Below, piece by piece: positions 44,460-51,943 of a DNA stretch of 64,000 nt (position 1 is its first letter; each line of letters starts with the position of its first letter). Source of the DNA: Piscinibacter sp. HJYY11 (GTDB taxonomy: Bacteria; Pseudomonadota; Gammaproteobacteria; Burkholderiales; Burkholderiaceae_C); NCBI RefSeq assembly GCF_016735515.1, contig NZ_JAERQZ010000001.1, forward strand, positions 2,964,746-3,028,745. The letters are read 5' to 3'. The notes beneath the pieces were generated by a model. The model saw only the letters and a program-made list of their open reading frames with translations, had not been told where the DNA came from and did not search any database. Both the position numbers and the translations under genes were made by a program.

Positions 44460-45235
44460 AACGCGAACACCGCACCCAAGGTGAACCCCTGGGTCACATC
44501 GCGCGCGTCCGTCTTGACCGGGGGGAAGGTGCCCGTGCGGTCAGTCAGCACCACGTCGCGCGCCTTGATCACCTGCGAGCGGTAGCCGACGCTGAAGTTC
44601 ATCGACCGGATGAAACGGCTGAACGGCACGGTGTAGCCCAACCCCACCTCGCTGAGCGAATAGTCCGCCTTGAAGTCGGCGTTGGTGTCCGACTTGATCT
44701 TGAGCACGCCGATGCCCAGCGCGCCGTAGACCGAGAAGCCGCCGGCAAGGGGAGACGCAGCGCTCACGCCCAGGGTCGGGCCGGACACCTGGTACGCCTT
44801 GGTTCCCGTCGGCGCGTTGATCTGGTCAAACTTCTTGAAGCCGACGGAGGCGGTCAACCCGGGCGTGATCGAGTAGCCGAAGTTGGCGTCGATTTCCCGC
44901 CGCTCGAATTCCCATCGGCCGCTTGGCTCCTTGAACTCGTAGGTCTTCGGAACGGCGAAGCTCAGCGAGCCGATGAAGTCGCGGTAGCGGAAGCTCACCT
45001 GAGGAATGATGATGGGCTTGGCCTCCGACGAGAGCTGGTTGATCACGTCGTCCTGCACCGTGTTCACGTCGCCGACCCACGTCGACCACTCGGCGAACCA
45101 CACTTTCGTTCCGAAGGTGACACCGAAATTCGAGTCCTGGGCCTGCGCGGCGCCCGCGGCCAAGGCGAGGGTCAGCGCACACAGGGTGTGAAGGCGCGGC
45201 GGCACACGCCGGCCAGAGCGATCGGTTGTTTGCAT
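44456..45235 (-). CDS. outer-membrane beta-barrel protein of unknown type
   Basis: This 259-residue protein has a signal peptide (about 1-32, ending AAQA) and alternating hydrophobic strands ending in a C-terminal aromatic (GAVFAF), the mark of outer-membrane barrels. Roughly eight to ten strands are suggested. I cannot assign it to OmpW or another named family. ATG 45235 starts the signal peptide; a longer frame to 45334 is rejected. Its stop is overlapped by the proposed start of the MocR gene. The 253-base gap upstream to 45488 shows no other gene. Confidence 0.78.
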   Translation of the reverse strand: MQTTDRSGRRVPPRLHTLCALTLALAAGAAQAQDSNFGVTFGTKVWFAEWSTWVGDVNTVQDDVINQLSSEAKPIIIPQVSFRYRDFIGSLSFAVPKTYEFKEPSGRWEFERREIDANFGYSITPGLTASVGFKKFDQINAPTGTKAYQVSGPTLGVSAASPLAGGFSVYGALGIGVLKIKSDTNADFKADYSLSEVGLGYTVPFSRFIRSMNFSVGYRSQVIKARDVVLTDRTGTFPPVKTDARDVTQGFTLGAVFAF

Positions 45236-45488
45236 GTTGGCTCCAACGACAGACGGGAAGGACAGAAGAAGTCGAAGCCGGCGCGGCACCGGCTCCGGGC
45301 GATGGCTTGGCGCGTCCGACGGCCATGTGTCCAAGCCGACCGGATGTTAGGCGTGACGAAAGTCAGCTTCCCCCTCAAAAAAGCGGATGCGACACCGGTG
45401 GACCTGGGATATCTTTTGAGAAAGGGACGTGATAGAGCCGGAACGGCCATCACCGCACGCGAGTGATCCGTGCGACGGGATGCACCAC

Positions 45489-46514
45489 ATGAACAAGAGC
45501 AGGACCACCTTCATCGCTGGCATCGCCGTTGCCACCGGGCTGGTGGCCGCCTGCCTTGTGCCGGCCACGGCGGCCACCGCCCAGGCGCGCAACGCGGCAC
45601 AGGCCGAGCCGCGCCGGGTGGCGCTGGTGGTGGGCAACGCCCGCTACACCGGCGTGCCGGTGCTGGTGAACACGCTCAACGACGCCGAAGACATGTGCAA
45701 GGCCCTGCGCGAGCTCAGGTTCGACGTGCTGTGCGTCAAGGACCTCAAGACCCGCCGCGACTTCAAGCGCGCGGTGCAGGACTTCACCGCCAAGCTCGGC
45801 AGCGGCGCGGCCGGCCTTTTCTACTACGCCGGCCACGGCCTGCAGATCGACGGCGAAAACTACCTCGTGCCCACCGACGCCCGCATCGACAAGAAGGAAG
45901 ACGTCGAGGACGAGACGGTGAGCCTGCGCTACGTGATGGCTTCGCTCGACGAGGCGCGCGCCGATTTCAGCTTCATCATCCTCGACGCCTGCCGCAACAG
46001 CCCCTTCACCCGCGGCTTCACGCGCGCCGTCAACCGCGGCCTGGCCGCCGTGAGCGACACGCCCACCGGCTCGCTGGTGCTCTACTCCACCGCCGCCAAC
46101 GACACCGCCTCCGACGGGCCGAGCGGCCAGCGCAACAGCCCCTTCACCAAGCACCTGCTCGCCAACATGAAGCAGCCGGGGCTGACGGTCGAGTCAATGA
46201 TCAAGAAGGTCTCGGCCGGTGTGCAGGCCGACACCCAGATCCCCGGCGGCAAGCGCCAGGTGCCGTTCAGCTATGGCTCGTTCACCGGCGAGTTCTGCTT
46301 CGCCGGCTGCGCCAGCCCGACCGAACAGGCCGAGACCGCCCGCCTGCGCAAGGAGCGCGAGGCGCTCGAGAAGGCGCAGGCCGAACTGGCCTTGCGCGAG
46401 GCCGAACTCAAGCGAGCCGCGCCGGCGCCTGCCCCGGCACCGCCGCCGGAGCCGGTCTCCCGCACCACCGCCCCCAAGCCGCCGACGCGGCCGGTCGTCG
46501 TGCCCTCGTTCTGA
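45489..46514 (+). CDS. exported caspase-like (peptidase C14) protein
   Basis: This 341-residue protein has a signal peptide (to about residue 32, TAATAQA) and a caspase-like p20 domain (~42-290). The catalytic dyad is His116 in YYAGHGLQ and Cys168 in LDACRNSPF. The C-terminus has a charged coiled segment (EREALEKAQAELALREAELK) and a Pro-rich tail. Export to the periplasm distinguishes it from cytoplasmic metacaspase-type effectors. Substrate and role are unknown. A terminator follows. The start is ATG 45489; ATG 45480 is possible. Confidence 0.87.
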   Translation: MNKSRTTFIAGIAVATGLVAACLVPATAATAQARNAAQAEPRRVALVVGNARYTGVPVLVNTLNDAEDMCKALRELRFDVLCVKDLKTRRDFKRAVQDFTAKLGSGAAGLFYYAGHGLQIDGENYLVPTDARIDKKEDVEDETVSLRYVMASLDEARADFSFIILDACRNSPFTRGFTRAVNRGLAAVSDTPTGSLVLYSTAANDTASDGPSGQRNSPFTKHLLANMKQPGLTVESMIKKVSAGVQADTQIPGGKRQVPFSYGSFTGEFCFAGCASPTEQAETARLRKEREALEKAQAELALREAELKRAAPAPAPAPPPEPVSRTTAPKPPTRPVVVPSF

Positions 46515-46561
46515 GCGTGGGCCTGCGCCGCAGCGGCGCGATTGGCCCCGGCATGCCGCTC

Positions 46562-46592
46562 GAATTGGCTCCTTCCGGAGCCAATTTCGTTT
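46562..46592 (+). terminator. rho-independent terminator of the caspase-like gene
   Basis: AATTGGCTCC and GGAGCCAATT form a perfect 10-bp stem with loop TTCC, followed by TTCGTTT. It separates the caspase gene from the acetyltransferase operon. Confidence 0.8.
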
Positions 46593-46633
46593 CTACGATC
46601 AGGTGCCAATCACGCCCGCCCTGCGTCGCTGCC

Positions 46634-47074
46634 ATGACCGCTCTCCAGATCACCCCGCTGGCCCCGGAAGACCGCCTCTCCTGGGAGACGCTCGCCCGCG
46701 GCTACAAGGCCTTCTACAAGACCGAGGCCACGCCGGCGCAATACGAGGCCTCGTGGCAGCGCCTGCTGAAACGCGACGACGTCTACGGCCTCGGCGCACG
46801 GCTCGACGGCCAGCTGGTCGGCATCGCGCACTACCTCTTCCACACCGGCGTGTGGGCGCCGCGCTATTGCTACCTGCAAGACCTCTTCGTCGACCCTGCG
46901 CTGCGCGGGCGCGGCGTGGCGCGGGCGCTGATCCACGCCGTGGCCGCCGCGGCACGCGAGACCGGCGCGCAGCGCTACTACTGGCTCACGCAGGACCACA
47001 ACCACACCGCCCGCACGCTGTACGACAAGGTGGCCCAATTCCAGGGCTTCATCCGCTACGACTACGCCCTCTGA
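46634..47074 (+). CDS. GNAT-family N-acetyltransferase
   Basis: This 146-residue enzyme has the GNAT fold. The acetyl-CoA loop is in LFVDPALRGRGVARALI (R/QxxGxG/A as RGRGVA), and the C-terminal strand contains YYWLTQDHNHTARTLYDKV. The substrate is unknown. It starts a run of four closely spaced plus-strand genes (gaps of 14, 16 and 3 bases) that reads like a stress or detoxification cassette. Confidence 0.9.
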   Translation: MTALQITPLAPEDRLSWETLARGYKAFYKTEATPAQYEASWQRLLKRDDVYGLGARLDGQLVGIAHYLFHTGVWAPRYCYLQDLFVDPALRGRGVARALIHAVAAAARETGAQRYYWLTQDHNHTARTLYDKVAQFQGFIRYDYAL

Positions 47075-47088
47075 CCGGAGCGCATGCC

Positions 47089-47850
47089 ATGACGACCTTC
47101 CTCGACCTGCACCGCCAGCCCCGTGCCCTGCTGATGGCCAACGCCTGGGACGCCGGCTCGGCCAAGCTGCTCGCCGGCCTGGGCTTCCAGGCCATCGCCA
47201 CCTCGAGTGGCGCCTCGGCCATGGCGGCGGGCAAGCGCGATGGCGAGTTGACGCGCGACGAAGCCCTGGCGCATGCGCAGGCGGTGGTGCAGGCGGTGGC
47301 GCTGCCGGTGTCGGCCGACCTGGAGAACGGCTTCGGGCCCGAGCCCTCGGCCGTCACCGAGACGTTGCGCCTGGCCATCGCCACCGGGCTTGCAGGCGGT
47401 TCCATCGAAGACGCACCCGCCTCCGGCTCGCCGCCCTACGCGCTCGACCACGCGGTGGAGCGTGTGGCCGCTGCCGTGGAAGCAATCCGCGCCTCGAAGC
47501 AGCCCTTCGTGCTGACGGCCCGTGCCGAGAACTACCTGCGCGAGCGGCCCGACCTCGACGACACCATCCGCCGCCTGCAGGCCTACGAACAGGCGGGCGC
47601 CGACGTGCTCTTCGCCCCCGGCCTGCCCGACCTCGCCGCCGTGCGCACGGTGTGCGCCGCGCTGAGCAAACCGGTGAGCTTCATGGTCGGCATTCCCGGC
47701 AAGTCGTTCAGCGTCGCCGAGCTCGAAGAGGCCGGCGTCAAGCGCATCAGCTTCGCCACCTCGTTCTACCGCGCCGCGATGCGCGCAGCACGCGATGCCG
47801 CCAAGGAAGTGCTCGAGCGCGGTACCTTCACCTACACCCAGCAACGCTGA
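47089..47850 (+). CDS. isocitrate lyase/PEP mutase family protein
   Basis: This 253-residue TIM-barrel protein belongs to the PEP mutase/ICL superfamily, in the small 2-methylisocitrate-lyase-like branch. It has MANAWDAGSAKLL, ATSSGASAMAAGKRDGE, VSADLENGFG and GGSIEDAP. The KKCGH-type catalytic loop of true isocitrate lyase is absent, so it is not the glyoxylate-shunt enzyme that would partner GlcB. Carbon-carbon or carbon-phosphorus chemistry on a small oxo-acid is likely but not defined. Confidence 0.88.
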   Translation: MTTFLDLHRQPRALLMANAWDAGSAKLLAGLGFQAIATSSGASAMAAGKRDGELTRDEALAHAQAVVQAVALPVSADLENGFGPEPSAVTETLRLAIATGLAGGSIEDAPASGSPPYALDHAVERVAAAVEAIRASKQPFVLTARAENYLRERPDLDDTIRRLQAYEQAGADVLFAPGLPDLAAVRTVCAALSKPVSFMVGIPGKSFSVAELEEAGVKRISFATSFYRAAMRAARDAAKEVLERGTFTYTQQR

Positions 47851-47866
47851 CCCACCGGAGCCTTTC

Positions 47867-48340
47867 ATGTCCGACCACGTCTACACCGCCACCACCGTCT
47901 GGGCGCGCGGCGACCAGCCCTTCAGCGACAAGAAATACAGCCGCCGCCACGACATCCATTTCGACGGCGGCCACGTGATGCCGGCCTCCTCGTCGCCGCT
48001 GTCGGTGCGTGTGCCGTATTCCGACCCCTCAGGCGTCGACCCGGAAGAAGCCTTCGTTGCCTCGATCTCGAGCTGCCACATGCTGTGGTTCCTCGACATC
48101 GCCTGCCGTGCCGGCTGGATCGTCGACGACTACCGCGACGAGGCGGTGGGCGTGATGGACCGCAACGCGCAGGGCCAGCTTGCCGTCACGCTCGTCACGC
48201 TGCGGCCCGCCGTGCGTTTCCATGGCAAGCAGCCGACACGAGAGGAGTTCGACCACCTGCACCACCGCGCGCACGAGGAGTGTTTCATCGCGAACTCGGT
48301 CAAGAGCGAGGTGCGCTGCGAGCCCGTGTTGGCGAGCTGA
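47867..48340 (+). CDS. OsmC-family protein
   Basis: This 157-residue protein is an OsmC/Ohr-fold thiol protein. The first Cys is in SISSCHMLWFLDIA, the second in HEECFIANSVKSEV, matching the reactive Cys pair that reduces organic peroxides. It is closest in form to the OsmC subgroup with an extended N-terminal strand region. It likely protects against peroxide or electrophile stress in the cytoplasm. Ribosome site CGGAG lies eight bases before ATG 47867. Confidence 0.9.
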   Translation: MSDHVYTATTVWARGDQPFSDKKYSRRHDIHFDGGHVMPASSSPLSVRVPYSDPSGVDPEEAFVASISSCHMLWFLDIACRAGWIVDDYRDEAVGVMDRNAQGQLAVTLVTLRPAVRFHGKQPTREEFDHLHHRAHEECFIANSVKSEVRCEPVLAS

Positions 48341-48343
48341 GCC

Positions 48344-48994
48344 ATGTACACCCCGAGCCACTTCGACGAGCAGCGCCCCGAGCCGCTGCAGCAACTGCTG
48401 CACGACCACCCGCTGGGCCTGCTCATCACCAACGGCCAGAACGGGCTGGACGCGAACCCGGTGCCCTTTCTCCATGAGCCGCGCGAGGGCACGCCGGGCG
48501 TGCTGAGCTGCCACGTTGCCCGCGCCAACCCGGTGTGGAAGGAAGCGGCCGGCGAGGAGGTGCTCGTCGTCTTCCAGGGCCCGCAGGCGTATGTCTCGCC
48601 CAATTGGTACCCGAGCAAGTTCGACAACGGCAAGGCCGTGCCCACCTGGAACTACATCGTGGTGCAGGCGCGCGGCACGCTCGTCGTGCGCGACGAGGTG
48701 GAGTGGCTGCGCGGCTTCGTCACCCGGCTCACGCAGCGCCATGAGTCGACGCAGGCCGTGCCCTGGCAGGTGGGCGATGCGCCGCCCGACTACCTCGACG
48801 CCATGCTGCGCGGTATCGTGGGCCTCGAGATCCCGCTCAGCTCATTGCGCGGCAAGTGGAAGATGAGTCAGAACCACCCGGCGGCCAACCGCGAGGGCGT
48901 GGCACGCGGGCTGCGTGCGCGGGGCACGGAAGCAACAGCGACGGTGGCCGGCTGGGTGGAGCGCGCAGCGCCGTCGCCCGCGAAGGGTCAGTAG
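48344..48994 (+). CDS. FMN-binding negative transcriptional regulator, PaiB family
   Basis: This 216-residue protein matches PaiB: MYTPSHFDEQRPEPLQQLL at the start, GPQAYVSPNWYPSK, VPTWNYIVVQARG and a C-terminal KWKMSQNHPAANREGV. The fold is a split-barrel FMN-binding domain. PaiB in Bacillus represses protease and sporulation genes; here the target is unknown. It starts three bases after osmC and overlaps the convergent hypothetical gene by seven bases. Confidence 0.9.
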   Translation: MYTPSHFDEQRPEPLQQLLHDHPLGLLITNGQNGLDANPVPFLHEPREGTPGVLSCHVARANPVWKEAAGEEVLVVFQGPQAYVSPNWYPSKFDNGKAVPTWNYIVVQARGTLVVRDEVEWLRGFVTRLTQRHESTQAVPWQVGDAPPDYLDAMLRGIVGLEIPLSSLRGKWKMSQNHPAANREGVARGLRARGTEATATVAGWVERAAPSPAKGQ

Positions 48995-49533
48995 GCCAAG
49001 GGCATGCGCGCCACGGCGGCGGTCGCCGGGGCCGCATCCGGCGCGGCCGGGCGCGAGGCCAGCTGCACCATGCGGCGCGCGGCATCGGCTTCGATGCGGC
49101 TCACGGTGATCGTGAGGCGTGCGCCTTGCGGGCCCTGGGACACCAGCTCGGCGTGCGTGGTGGACGGCACGCCGCCCCACACGTCGGCATGCGCGTTGTG
49201 CTTCGCCGGGCGGCCGTAGGTGCGCTGGAATTCGGCCGAGAAGGCCTCGCGCGCCACCGGCGCCTCGAGCATCACCATCACCAGCCGATCGTTGTGGAAG
49301 CAGTAGTGCACACCGCTGAGTTCGGTGTCGCCGAAGATCAGGTTCTCGCGCTCGCGCTGGTAGCAGGCGACGTCGCCATCCACCTGCGCCGGGCCGGCAT
49401 CGCGCAGCGCCTCGGCCCCCTCGCCCCAGTGCATGCCGCGGAAGCCGCGCAGCTCGAACGCCTGGGCGCCGAGCGCCACCCACGAGCCCAGCGCCAGGGT
49501 CGCGACGGCGGCGAAACGAGAGGCTCGGGACAT
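48988..49533 (-). CDS. exported hypothetical protein
   Basis: I do not recognise a family for this 181-residue protein. It has a signal peptide (1-25, ending GAQA), then FELRGFRGMHWGEGAEAL, an opening seen in small periplasmic proteins that follow assembly of other factors. Two Cys residues (VACYQRE and VHYCFHND) could form a disulfide. ATG 49533 is preceded by GAAGGAAACGCC. A TTGACA-like -35 lies on the same strand upstream. Confidence 0.7.
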   Translation of the reverse strand: MSRASRFAAVATLALGSWVALGAQAFELRGFRGMHWGEGAEALRDAGPAQVDGDVACYQRERENLIFGDTELSGVHYCFHNDRLVMVMLEAPVAREAFSAEFQRTYGRPAKHNAHADVWGGVPSTTHAELVSQGPQGARLTITVSRIEADAARRMVQLASRPAAPDAAPATAAVARMPLAY

Positions 49534-49563
49534 GGCGTTTCCTTCGGTGAAGCGGTAGGAAAA

Positions 49564-49593
49564 GTTTGTCGTTCGGCCCTCGGATGTGTCAAT
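49564..49593 (-). promoter_or_regulatory. weak promoter candidate for the exported hypothetical
   Basis: On the minus strand a perfect TTGACA (49593-49588) is followed after 17-18 bases by CAAACT or ACAAAC, a poor -10. It lies 31 bases before the ATG at 49533. Confidence 0.3.
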
Positions 49594-49769
49594 TCGTAAA
49601 CCCTTAGGGAGCGCCAATGGAGTGCGCAGCAAGTCGCGGTTCGTCAGGGTCGCATGACGAAAAGCGTCGCTTTGCGCAACCAGTTCACACGAAGGTATCA
49701 ATGTGTACGCAGCCCTCAACCCGTGGGCGCTTCATCCGAAATGCGGAGTTCCTAACGGGAGAAATTCAC

Positions 49770-50909
49770 ATGAAGCGCAGACAAGTGGTGATGGGCAGCC
49801 CGGCGATCCTTGCAGCGGGCATGTTGGGCGCGTGGCCGGCAAGCCAGGCCGCGCAGGGACCGGTGATCCGGTTCGGCCAGTCGGCCTCGCTGACGGGCAG
49901 CCAGGCCAGCTACGGCCGCGACATCCGCGACGGCATCAACGCCGCCTTCGCCGCCGCCTCGGCCGTGCCGGGCAGCCCGCGCTTCGAACTCGTGACGCTT
50001 GACGACGGCGGCACGAAAGACCGCTGCATCCAGAACGTCGGCACGCTGATCGAAGGCGGTGTGACGGGCATCGTCGGCCTCACGAGCGGCATCGCCGCCG
50101 AGGCCTGCGTGGCAATGGCCAACAAGGAACAGCTCGCACTGCTGGGCACGGCCAGCGGCAACATGGGCCTTCGCACCGGCGCTGCCGCCGGCGTCTTCCA
50201 CACGCGTGCGGGCTACGACCTCGAATACAAGCGCATGGCGAACTACATCAAGGAGTTCGGCATGCGGCGCATCGGCTACGTCTACTTGAAGGACACCTCG
50301 CCCGCGAACCTGGCGGTGATGACGCAATCGCTCAACGCGGTGCAGATCACGCCCACGGTGTCGATCGCGATCGAGCGCGCCGGCACCAACTTCGAGGACG
50401 TGGCCGCCTCGCTGATGGCCGCCAAGGTCGACATCGTGCTGATCTCGGCCAATGCCGGCCCGGTGGCCACCATCATCGACCACATGTCGAACGCCAAGTA
50501 CCCCGGTCTCTTCTACGCTTCGTCGTACGCCGGCCAAGGCCTGATGGACACGCTGACCGCCAAGAAGCAGAGCTGCATCATGAGCATGGTGGTGCCGCGC
50601 CCGAACTCCGGAGTGGCCAACGTGGTGAACAAGGCCAAGGCCGACTTCGCCGCACTCGGCGGCGACGTGAAGCTCGGCATCACCACGATGGAGGGCTACA
50701 TCGCCGGCCGCACCGCGGTCGAAGCGGCGCGTGCGGCGCTCAAGGTGAGCGGCGGCGAGCGTGTGAGCCGCGCCCGCCTGAAGGAATCGATCGCCGGCCT
50801 GCGCACCGACCTCGGAGGCTACCGCGTGGAATTCGGCCCCGGCGTGTCGCAGGGCTCGCAATACGTCGACCTCATCGCGATCGACCGCTACGGCCGCCTC
50901 GTCGGGTAG
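49770..50909 (+). CDS. periplasmic ABC transporter substrate-binding protein, branched-chain amino acid (LivK) type
   Basis: This 379-residue protein has a signal peptide (about 1-28, ending SQAA) and the type I periplasmic-binding fold with IRFGQSASLTGSQASYGRDIRDGI at its start. It would bind an amino acid, amide or aromatic acid. No livHMGF permease or ATPase genes adjoin, so it either uses a distant transporter or supplies a sensor. ATG 49770 follows GGGAGAAATTCAC; a longer frame to 49617 is rejected. Confidence 0.9.
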   Translation: MKRRQVVMGSPAILAAGMLGAWPASQAAQGPVIRFGQSASLTGSQASYGRDIRDGINAAFAAASAVPGSPRFELVTLDDGGTKDRCIQNVGTLIEGGVTGIVGLTSGIAAEACVAMANKEQLALLGTASGNMGLRTGAAAGVFHTRAGYDLEYKRMANYIKEFGMRRIGYVYLKDTSPANLAVMTQSLNAVQITPTVSIAIERAGTNFEDVAASLMAAKVDIVLISANAGPVATIIDHMSNAKYPGLFYASSYAGQGLMDTLTAKKQSCIMSMVVPRPNSGVANVVNKAKADFAALGGDVKLGITTMEGYIAGRTAVEAARAALKVSGGERVSRARLKESIAGLRTDLGGYRVEFGPGVSQGSQYVDLIAIDRYGRLVG

Positions 50910-50922
50910 TGGTGTGAGCCCC

Positions 50923-50946
50923 TCGGCCGATGCGTACATCGGCCGA
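50923..50946. terminator. hairpin between convergent genes
   Basis: TCGGCCGATG and CATCGGCCGA form a perfect 10-bp stem with loop CGTA, 13 bases after the binding-protein stop. There is no T run, so it may be a weak terminator for that gene or for the minus-strand operon. Confidence 0.45.
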
Positions 50947-51019
50947 TCCCTCGAGGGGATGGCGGGCCGGCTTGTGAGCGGCCCGGCGCTCGGCCCGCCC
51001 CCGCCGACCACCGTCTCGA

Positions 51020-51442
51020 TCAGTCGTGCTTGCCGTGCCCCTTGCCGGGGTGGTCATGCTTGTCGTGCTTGTGGTGCTTGTGCTTGTGGCCATGCTTGCC
51101 GTGCTCACGCTCATAGCGCTCGTGCACCCAGCTCTCCTTGACGAAGTAGACCGGCTGGCCGCAGGCGTTGTAGCGGTGGCAGTGCTTGGACCACTTCTTC
51201 TGGTGCCCGGGCGGCACGTAGAGGTACACCGGCTGCGCCGGCACCACCACCGCGGGCTGGGCGATCACCACCGGCTTGGCATAGACCACCGGCGGCGGCG
51301 GCAGGTTGCCGATGTCGATGCGGCCATAGACGCCGGGTTGCGCCACCTGCACCGACACGCCCACGCTGGTCTGCGCGACCGCAACTCCGGTGCACGAGAA
51401 GGCCACCGCGGCCAGGGACAAGGTTTTGAGGATCGTTTTCAT
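51020..51442 (-). CDS. exported His-rich protein, putative metal binder
   Basis: This 140-residue protein has a signal peptide (1-23, ending VAVA), a Pro/Val-rich middle (LPPPPVVYAKPVV, PVYLYVPPGHQKKW), a Cys pair (Cys88 and Cys94 in HCHRYNACG) and a C-terminal tail (113-140) with 11 His mixed with Lys, Gly and Asp. The tail should bind divalent metals such as zinc, copper or nickel. I know no named family. ATG 51442 overlaps the stop of the receiver-domain gene (ATGA), making it the last gene of a four-gene operon. Confidence 0.8.
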   Translation of the reverse strand: MKTILKTLSLAAVAFSCTGVAVAQTSVGVSVQVAQPGVYGRIDIGNLPPPPVVYAKPVVIAQPAVVVPAQPVYLYVPPGHQKKWSKHCHRYNACGQPVYFVKESWVHERYEREHGKHGHKHKHHKHDKHDHPGKGHGKHD

Positions 51443-51936
51443 GAGACTGCTCCGTGAACAAATGCGACCTGTTGGCGCCCCGCACCGTGGCGGGCGAGCA
51501 CATCGGCCAGGTCTCGGGCCGAGAAAGGTTTGAGGACGACGTCGTCCATGCCGGCGGCGCGGTAGGCCTCGCACTGGCAGGCCATGGCGCTCGCCGTCAC
51601 CGCGATGATCGGTGTGGCCGCGAGGCCGTGCTCGCGTTCCCAGCGGCGGATGGCACGTGTGGCCTCGATGCCATTGAACACCGGCATCAGGTAGTCCATC
51701 AGCACCAAGGTGTAACCGCCGGCCTTGACCGCCTCGAGCGCCTGTGCGCCATCGGTGACGAGCGTGGTGTCGACGCCATGGTGGTCGAGCATCAGCGTCA
51801 GCAGCAGGGCCTGCACCGGGTCGTCTTCGACCACGAGCACGCGCGGCCGGCGGGAGATGGCGGCAAAGGTGGGCGCATCGTGGCGCTCCGTCCAGAGCGG
51901 TGCGTGGCGCGGCAGGGAATGGGGCTCGGTCTTCAT
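51439..51936 (-). CDS. stand-alone receiver-domain response regulator
   Basis: This 165-residue protein is a single CheY-like receiver with a 30-residue N-terminal extension. The acidic pair is Asp38/Asp39 (VVEDDP), the phospho-acceptor Asp81 (LMDYLMP), the switch Thr114 and the conserved Lys136 (LKPF). There is no output domain, so it must act through protein contacts or as a phosphate sink. No kinase adjoins. It starts seven bases after the DUF5666-like gene and overlaps the His-rich gene. Confidence 0.88.
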   Translation of the reverse strand: MKTEPHSLPRHAPLWTERHDAPTFAAISRRPRVLVVEDDPVQALLLTLMLDHHGVDTTLVTDGAQALEAVKAGGYTLVLMDYLMPVFNGIEATRAIRRWEREHGLAATPIIAVTASAMACQCEAYRAAGMDDVVLKPFSARDLADVLARHGAGRQQVAFVHGAVS

Positions 51937-51943
51937 TGACTTC

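Noticed and set aside
47089..47850. Isocitrate lyase partner for malate synthase G
   Set aside because: It is the short PEP-mutase-type branch without the KKCGH loop, so it should not supply the glyoxylate shunt.
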